Assembly: GCF_030272615.1 (NCBI RefSeq)
Contig: NC_081414.1
Coordinates: 916,555,648-916,619,647 of the forward strand
Length of the DNA: 64,000 nt
From: Cryptomeria japonica
Lineage: Eukaryota; Streptophyta; Pinopsida; Cupressales; Cupressaceae
Direction: 5' to 3'
Both the position numbers and the translations under genes were made by a program. Under the pieces are notes generated by a model. The model was not told the origin of the DNA. It made no database searches and saw only the letters and a program-made list of their open reading frames with translations. Shown piece by piece: positions 57,816 to 64,000 of the stretch (its first letter is position 1; every line of letters begins with the position of its first letter).

Positions 57816-58142
57816 GAGGAAGGTGAGGAAGCACTAAGAATATAGGATGAGACAGAGACAAACTTGGTCAATTTAAGACGTACAATTTATTTGACAATCA
57901 TGTCAAGTGTTGATTTTGAGGAAGCTGGTCATAAGCTACTAAAGATCAAGCTTGAACCTGGTCAAGAGAGAACATACCTTCGTTATTATGGTCTTCTAGG
58001 GTAAAGATTCTATATGATTAATAAAATTTATGAGAAATTTTTTGATAAGTGTTTTGTACAACAATATTCTATGATACACAGACTGGAAACAAATAAACTG
58101 TGTAATGTTGCAAAGTGTTTTGCCCACTTACTTGGTGCAGAT
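56646..58142 (+). pseudogene. CWC22: processed pseudogene of splicing factor CWC22
   Basis: CWC22 is a spliceosome component with MIF4G and MA3 domains that brings eIF4A3 to the exon-junction complex. The frame has an unusual N terminus, then GGVYIPPFKLAQMM and RTWDALWKSINGLVNKVNASN (start of MIF4G), LFAENLIHGRGLFCRSCMKSQM, LKRAHRRNDK, and FERFRGILHEGEIDK. After a TGA at 57525 come the VQFLIEGLFAFRKAKFEGH segment, the acidic linker with an Asp run, and after a TAG at 57843 the [20 protein letters not shown] part of MA3. Then LEPGQ joins directly to ERTYLRYYG, omitting about 13 expected residues. A TAA lies at 58002, and homology stops near 58142. No introns are present. The three stops are all C-to-T at Arg or Gln codons. 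Confidence 0.88.
57773..57812 (+). repeat. (GAT)n microsatellite in the CWC22 copy
   Basis: Thirteen GAT units encode an Asp run in the acidic linker. Such runs are length-variable. The parental gene has an acidic linker here as well. Confidence 0.9.
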
Positions 58143-58297
58143 TGTGATAATACTAGATCAATGAATCCTGTTATTTATTGAGTATTTCTTGTTTTCCATG
58201 TTGTGTGATGTACCATAAGAATACTAGAAATCTAAATTCAATAAGATGCTTTGTTCAATGATGGTAATTTCTATTTTCTTGTCTGTGAAGAAAGACC

Positions 58298-61200
58298 ATG
58301 TCAGACAATATCAACGAACAACAAAATAAGGAGACAATTGCTAGATTGTGGTCTAACTTTAAAAGAAAAGGTGATGGAAAATGTTATTGTTCATACAAAA
58401 TTTGTAAGGGGTTAAAGACTAGAAGTCTTCTAATCAAAACAATGAAGAAACATTGTAGGCTGCATGGTCACATTGAAGGTGGACATGATTATCATCCATT
58501 GGTAAGTTTCTCATTATATCGTTTTGACAATTTATATACATAATAAATCACGTGATGATGAGATCATGATCACAGTTTATTTATGTTTATCAATTTTATA
58601 TAGCTTGAGCACCCCGGAGCACATGGTATGGATCAACACAACCTTGAGAATATGGTTTTCAAAGTGGATGAACATGGAGGTGTGAATATCGAAGCTGAAG
58701 ATAATGATCCCATGGAAGATGATGATCATGAGCTAGAAAACACAATTGAAGATGATGGTACAAATACATTGATCCATGACTCATTTAGTACTCGCGCAGT
58801 TGATCATGATGATGAAGATGACCTTGATTTTGTTCATGATGTCCCTCTACTTGAGAAGGCATCTGGGGCCCTTTACAAAGGCTCACAGACAACTCTTCTC
58901 TCCGCTATATTGTTGTTGGTGAACTTGAAGGTTATGAATGGTTTATCCAACATAACAATGTCATGTATGTTAAGGTATGTCATATATGTCATAATAAACT
59001 GTGAATCATGATATACCATTAATAATCTTTATTATAACAAATTATATTTTTTCGCTATAGATTGATAGGTGAGTTTTTGTTACCACCATCAAATATTCTA
59101 CCTCACTCATACCGAGAATTATCTGCCGCTATGAAAGATATTGGAATGGAGTATCAAGCAATAGATGCGTGTCCCAATGATCACATTATATATCACAAAC
59201 AACATGAATTTCAAATTGAATGCCCTAAATGTCATATTAGTAGATATCGAATAGATCAAATAACAAAAAGGGTTCCTCGCAAGGTTCTTCGCTATATTCC
59301 CATTATTCCACGTATGCAACGATTATTCAAGTGCACTAGCTTGGCACAATTTATGGATTACCATGCACACAATAGAAGTCGAGATGACATTATTCAAATG
59401 CCTGTGGATGGTTCAAAATTTATGGACATAGAGGAAAAGTGGCCACACTTTAAAGAAGAACCTCATAATCTCAGGCTTTCATTGGCAACGGACGATGTCA
59501 ATCCATTTGGAGAGATGAGATCTGTTTACTCAGTGTGGCCTATTTTTGTTATCAACAATAACATTCCTCCATGGATGTCAATAAAGAGGGAGTACATAAT
59601 GTTGGCAATGATTGTTCTAGGTATTTTATCATTTAAATATAGTTGTCTAAATTTGATTATAAATATTGCAGTAAAATGGTCATAATAATTATGTAATGTT
59701 TTTGTTCATTCGATTAGGTAAGTACCAAGTTAAAGATATGAATGTATATATCGAGCCTCTTATCGATGAGTTGTTGGAGTTATGGAATGGTGTCAGTATG
59801 TATGATGTCTCTAGACTAATAGGACAAAGACAATTTCAATTCCATGCGATGCTTCTATGGACAATACACGATGCCCCAGGGCTAACACATTTTTGTGGTA
59901 TGTTATAGTGTTTAAGTTGTGCATGAACATAATTCAAAAAATTATCATATTTAATCCAATTATACATTATCTTGTAGGTCTTCAAACAAAGGGAAAATTT
60001 GCACATCCTGTTTGTGGTCCAAAGATGAAATCTCGTCATTCAAAAAGTTTAGGAAAGTAGGTGTTTGATGAGTATAGGCACTTTTTGCACAAAAATCATA
60101 AGTATCGAAATATTGAAAAATATCTTTTCAATGGGAAAGAAGAGAATACATCAAAGCCACAAAGAATGACACCTCACCTGTGGAAGTTGGAATATAATAG
60201 AATTAATCGTCAAGGTAATGCCATTCCATCTATTGGTTTGTCATAAAACATCTTTTCTATTTTGTTTTGTTTACTGATGATGTGATTGATGACCATGAAG
60301 GTTGTGAAGGCATAAATGACCACCTTCCTAAGGGAATAAAAAGTTATCCCCAACAATTTAGTAGGTTGCCCTACTACAAGCAGTTACAAATTGTTCATTT
60401 GTTTGATAGTATGCATATTGGAAAGAATATAACGGAGGCATTATGGAAAATTTTGGATGGAAGGCGTGACAAAGAAAAAAATGTCAAAATATGTAGTGAC
60501 ATTCAGGATTCCAATCATGCAATGATAAATGTCATTCAATCAAATAGCCATAGAGACTAGATTAATATAAGTGAGCTTCCTTGGTTATTAACGGACCAGC
60601 AAAGCAATGCTATAAAAGAAGTCATACGTAAAATTCGATTTCCCACAGGATTTGCTGCGAACATAAATAATCTCATATCAAAGAAAAATGAATTTGGGCC
60701 AGGGATGAAAATGCATGATTGGCATACCTTCATTAAGGTAATTCATGTTCTTGTGTTTTTAGTATGTATTTAAGTAATGCGCGTATGTGTACTTTTCATT
60801 ATGTTACAAAAAAATGAAAAGATAATTTTATAATTGTTGCAGTACGTTCTACCTCTTCTCTCCCAAGTGACTTCAACAATAATGTCAAGCAAGTCATATA
60901 TGATCTTGGAAAATACATGAGGTAAGTAGTGATATTTGTTTAGTTTGTTGTATAGATATTATATTTGTGATTTGTTTTACTTCTTATGTAATATATTTTT
61001 TTGCGTCTTGAATACCTTGTAGGTGGTTGTCATGTAAAGAAATCCATAAAGACGATATAAAATATTGGAAGAGAAAAATTCCTCATTTAATGTGTGAAAT
61101 GCAAAAGTGTCTACCTCCAACTTTTTTCAATGCACAATAACACTACCTCATACACCAAGTTGAGGAGATTGAATTGTGTGGACCTGTACACACTGGGTCA

Positions 61201-62420
61201 ATGTGGATGGTTGAGAGGCACTTGAAATTTTTGAAGGCTTTGGTTTGACAAAGAGAACATCCTGAGGGTTCTATGGTGGAGGGATATATGGTATACCAGA
61301 CTATGGTGTACATTTCTGAATATCTTCCTAAGTTTGTAGCAAAGATCCATGTGGATCACATTTGGGATCCCAACACCATTAACAAATTCGAAGGGGAGTA
61401 CTTGACGGGGAAAGGTAGATTGAGGAAAGTGAGAGGTAATTATAAGATGTTATTGTAGTTAATTAATTATTAATCTTCAAAATAAATCAATTGTAAGACG
61501 TCTATTTATTTTTTGTATAGTTGGTCGAGAGTGGGATGCACTACATTTGTATATTGCAAACAATCTTGATTGGATGATGGTATGGACTGAATGTTGTCAA
61601 CATTCTGGATGCACGTTACCATGGGAAGGTGTGGCTTCATTGGTTAAAGAAGCACACTGTAATGGAGATTCCAATGTTACACAAAGGGAAATTGATTTAG
61701 CATATGGTTTAAGAGATAAATAGGTATGTATAAATTTATTAATCACCCATATGTTTATCAACTCACAATGTAATAAATTTTACATGTTTGACATATCGCA
61801 GGTCAAACACCACAACGCTATGTGTTGCAATGGTCATAAATTTCGCATAAAAAGTTGGATGACATGAAGAAAACTTGTGATTTTGGCATCACTGCAGTCT
61901 TTGAGGTGACAAATATTTCATTGAGAAATGACATTCATCCTCAAAAGTCTCAAAATCGATACAATGGCATTTTGGATGATATACTTGAGTGTGACTTTAA
62001 TTCCTTCAAATTAGTTTTGTTCGTCGTCAAATGGTACAGGTTGCGATTGAATAAAAATGATCTTGATAGAATTGTTATTGAACATGATAATGGTTTTATA
62101 ATGCTAAATACAAGGTCATTGGAACTAGTTGGGGATGAGCCCTATGTTCTTCCAAGCCAATGTGAGCAAGTATTTTACTTAGAGGTTCCACATAAATTAG
62201 GTTGGCCATTTGTTGTTAGACATGATCCCAGAGGAAGGCTGATAAAGTATAATGTGATGGAAGAAGAAGATACCGAAGAAGTAGAAGATGAAGTGGATGA
62301 TGATCACGATCGACAATTTCTCAATGACAATGAAGAAGAATAAGAAGAAGAAGAAGAAGAAGAAGAAGATGATGATGATGATGGTGATGGTGATGATGGT
62401 GATGATGATGGTGAAGACAT

Positions 62421-62458
<38 letters not shown>

Positions 62459-62484
62459 TTGGCGATTATTTATTACCTATGTGA
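58298..62484 (+). pseudogene. TNP2-type CACTA transposase, ten exons, with stops
   Basis: Exons with GT/AG borders: 58298-58501, 58604-58974, 59061-59620, 59718-59897, 59978-60214, 60301-60737, 60843-60921, 61023-61435, 61521-61723 and 61802-62484. Exon 1 has the transposase-associated N-terminal domain (W-N-F-R then a C-rich GKCYCSYKICKG). Exons 2-6 encode the tnp2 core: LLSAILLLVNLKVMNGLS, ECPKCHISRY, SLATDDVNPFGEMRSVYSVWPIFV, VYIEPLIDELLELW, HAMLLWTIHDAPG, KFAHPVCGPKMKSRHSKSLGK and LFDSMHIGKNITEALW. Later exons have WMVERHLKFLKALV and YLPKF (DUF4218-like) and VLFVVKWYRLR (DUF4216-like). The C terminus is a Glu/Asp run. Stops at 60058, 60558, 61138, 61246, 61721 and 62341 sit at Gln or Arg codons (the last may be Glu), and frameshifts lie near 60868 and 61850. 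It excises and inserts CACTA elements in the nucleus when intact. Confidence 0.88.
62334..62460 (+). repeat. (GAA)n and (GAT)n microsatellites at the end of TNP2
   Basis: GAA units to about 62368 followed by GAT/GGT units to about 62458 encode the acidic tail of the transposase. A TAA at 62341 falls inside the run. Confidence 0.85.
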
Positions 62485-62687
62485 TGGATGGTGATTTATG
62501 ATACATATGTGATGGATTACATGTTTATGATGACACATGATATGTGATGCTAATTGTGATGCTCAATTACATATATGATGACACATCATGTGATGCTTCT
62601 GATGCTTATGATACGTATGTATTTATTGTTTATCAACTTACAAATGTAGTAATGCTTATGATGCTCAATTGATGGTGTTGATTTCAG

Positions 62688-64000
62688 GTATAGTCCCTGC
62701 GTGATGCTATCACCCTTGGTGGGAACAAGTCATTTACTACAGACATCGTCAACCATTTAGTTGAGGATCCTGCTTTGTCTACATAAAGTAAAGGTAAGGA
62801 ATTAAAAAATTTACAATGATTTTGATGACAACATCTTTTTATTATTTAATACTCTTTTTGTCTACAAAGTTCATGTTGTTCATGTTGTGTACTATGTAAT
62901 TTCGCTAACGTTTTTTATATTTTTTCTTTGTCATAGGCTGACATGGATCCATCACATATTGCAGACAAAGATGTAGCTTGCGACACTTCTACCGAGCAGG
63001 TAAACCTTATTGTAATTGTACAAATTAGATAGAAGCAAACTGTTACATTATTATGTTATTTTTTTTAGTGATTTATACTAATTTTGTAATTGTTAATGAT
63101 ATTCTTGACCCAGATGGATGTTCGGGGAAAGGGAAAGGGAGTTGCAGTACCTGATCACCTTTCTATGGATGTGGAATCATTAGGGTTAAGCAATGATGAC
63201 CCTGAAGATCCCACAAACCTTGTGAAATTCTTTAAAATGCCTCTTATAAAAATTAGAAAAGAGATTGTTGCTTTGGCAACCGTGCATCCTACCGCTGATG
63301 AGATACGATAGAGGGTGGAATTATTGTTTAAGATAGCAGAAAACTTGCAAGTAAGCAGTAATGAAAGCTTTAATTATAACAAAAGTTCAATAATGGTTTA
63401 TATTTTATTCTCTTTTATGTCATTAACTAAAATATGTACGTATTGTTTTTACAACAATTTATCTGCCCTCATGAAAGTCGTTCCCACGATCAAGGTGTTG
63501 CAGGATCTTCAGGTGATGACGATTTTCTTGTATTATCACTTGCTTGGCTTATCACTCTTAGTACCCAAAACACATCATACTTGATACTGTCAATTTTCAA
63601 AATAAAGGTTCATCCTTGTTTACAATTCTTGCACTTTTCATATATTTAATGTTTGATATATTTAATGTATTATTCTTTAGGTGCTGTCAATGTTACTATG
63701 CAAATGCTGCTGCCACCTCATCAGGGGTCACCCTCACCTGTATTGCCAACTGCAATGTCGGCAACACGTAGCATGCAGACATCCTCTAGTGCACATCATA
63801 TTGGCCCGCCCACTATTGGTAGATCCCTCTTTTGCTCTATCTTTTATCATGTGTTTATTTCCCTTCAAGCCTTCTTTCTTGAATTCTAATGCCATTTCAT
63901 AGTGGATTCATTTTTTGTAGGAGGAGATGCACATGAGGATGTGCCAGAGGTGACTACTACTGATAACATACCATCATTTCTTGGATCTTCTCGTATTGCT
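62688..64000 (+). pseudogene. second gene of the CACTA element, partial, unknown function
   Basis: Exon-like blocks with good borders follow the transposase on the same strand: 62688-62793 (SLRDAITLGGNKSFTT), 62937-62999, 63114-63350 (MDVRGKGKGVAVPDHLSMD and EEIVALATVHPTADEIR-type text), about 63682-63822 (MQMLLPPHQGSPSPVLPT, Ser/Pro-rich) and from 63921 to the window end (GGDAHEDVPEVTTTDN). A TAA at 62783 and a TAG at 63309 stand at Gln codons. En/Spm-type elements carry a second, DNA-binding subunit gene (TNPA in En). The position fits, but I cannot show homology. The gene continues beyond 64000. Confidence 0.5.

Larger units (their letters stand above)
53917..64000 (+). mobile_element. CACTA (En/Spm-type) DNA transposon with host-gene fragments, partial
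   Basis: The left end is placed at CACTAATACATTTGG (53917), which interrupts Copia coding sequence. The next 210 bases carry subterminal repeats of the kind CACTA elements have. A TNP2-type transposase gene (58298-62484) and a second multi-exon gene follow, running past the window. Between the end and the transposase lie a PPR fragment (minus) and a CWC22 pseudogene (plus). The expected three-base target duplication would be CTT (53914-53916). The right end is not in the window. Independent insertion of some parts cannot be excluded. Confidence 0.65.

Noticed and set aside
1-64000. tRNA, rRNA, telomere or organellar insertions
   Set aside because: No cloverleaf-capable sequence with A and B boxes, no rRNA core words and no telomere repeats were noticed. 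Only tRNA primer-binding sites of retroelements occur.

Overview
The window looks like repeat-dominated nuclear DNA of a seed plant, most likely a gymnosperm. The reasons are long AT-rich intergenic stretches, nested Copia and Gypsy LTR elements with spaced-out, stop-ridden coding regions, LINE tails, a CACTA transposon, and only one recognisable host gene (a laccase) in 64 kb. The species cannot be named from the sequence alone. No tRNA, rRNA, CRISPR array or bacterial-type gene was seen.

Layout. 1-3390 is non-coding apart from a strict 21-bp minisatellite (632-946). 3391-4060 is a decayed minus-strand retroelement gag with zinc knuckles, and 4100-5696 is a decayed unknown ORF. A minus-strand Copia element (5697-11803) interrupts it. 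The Copia 5' LTR is itself cut by a plus-strand Gypsy element of Tat type (11804-26722): an upstream ORF, gag, protease, a G-patch-like segment, RT, two RNase H domains, integrase and a long 3' untranslated region. The Gypsy right LTR is broken at 26722 and abuts a minus-oriented LTR (26726-27573). Two LINE 3' fragments lie head to head at 28384-28990 (-) and 28996-32400 (+). 34268-38630 holds a roughly 2-kb direct duplication with a solo LTR inside one copy.

The laccase gene (39802-42645, minus, six exons) has all four copper-ligand motifs. Its first intron, however, has no in-frame GT donor. Downstream come small duplications, a 27-bp-arm hairpin, an LTR remnant and a minus-strand LINE (47708-49577) with an extra ORF after its RNase H domain. 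A second Copia copy (51691-53916) follows. It is interrupted at 53917 by the sequence CACTA with subterminal repeats. From there to the window end the sequence reads as a large CACTA transposon: a PPR fragment, an intronless CWC22 splicing-factor copy, a ten-exon TNP2-type transposase, and a second multi-exon gene running off the end.

Three observations stand out. First, the CACTA element seems to contain two host-gene fragments. Second, two independent LINE copies carry a related coding segment downstream of RNase H, which argues for a LINE lineage with an additional domain or third ORF. Third, almost every in-frame stop in the transposons and pseudogenes is explained by C-to-T change at CAA, CAG or CGA codons, the footprint expected from deamination of methylated cytosine in silenced DNA. 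All reading was by eye; no alignment or database search was run.
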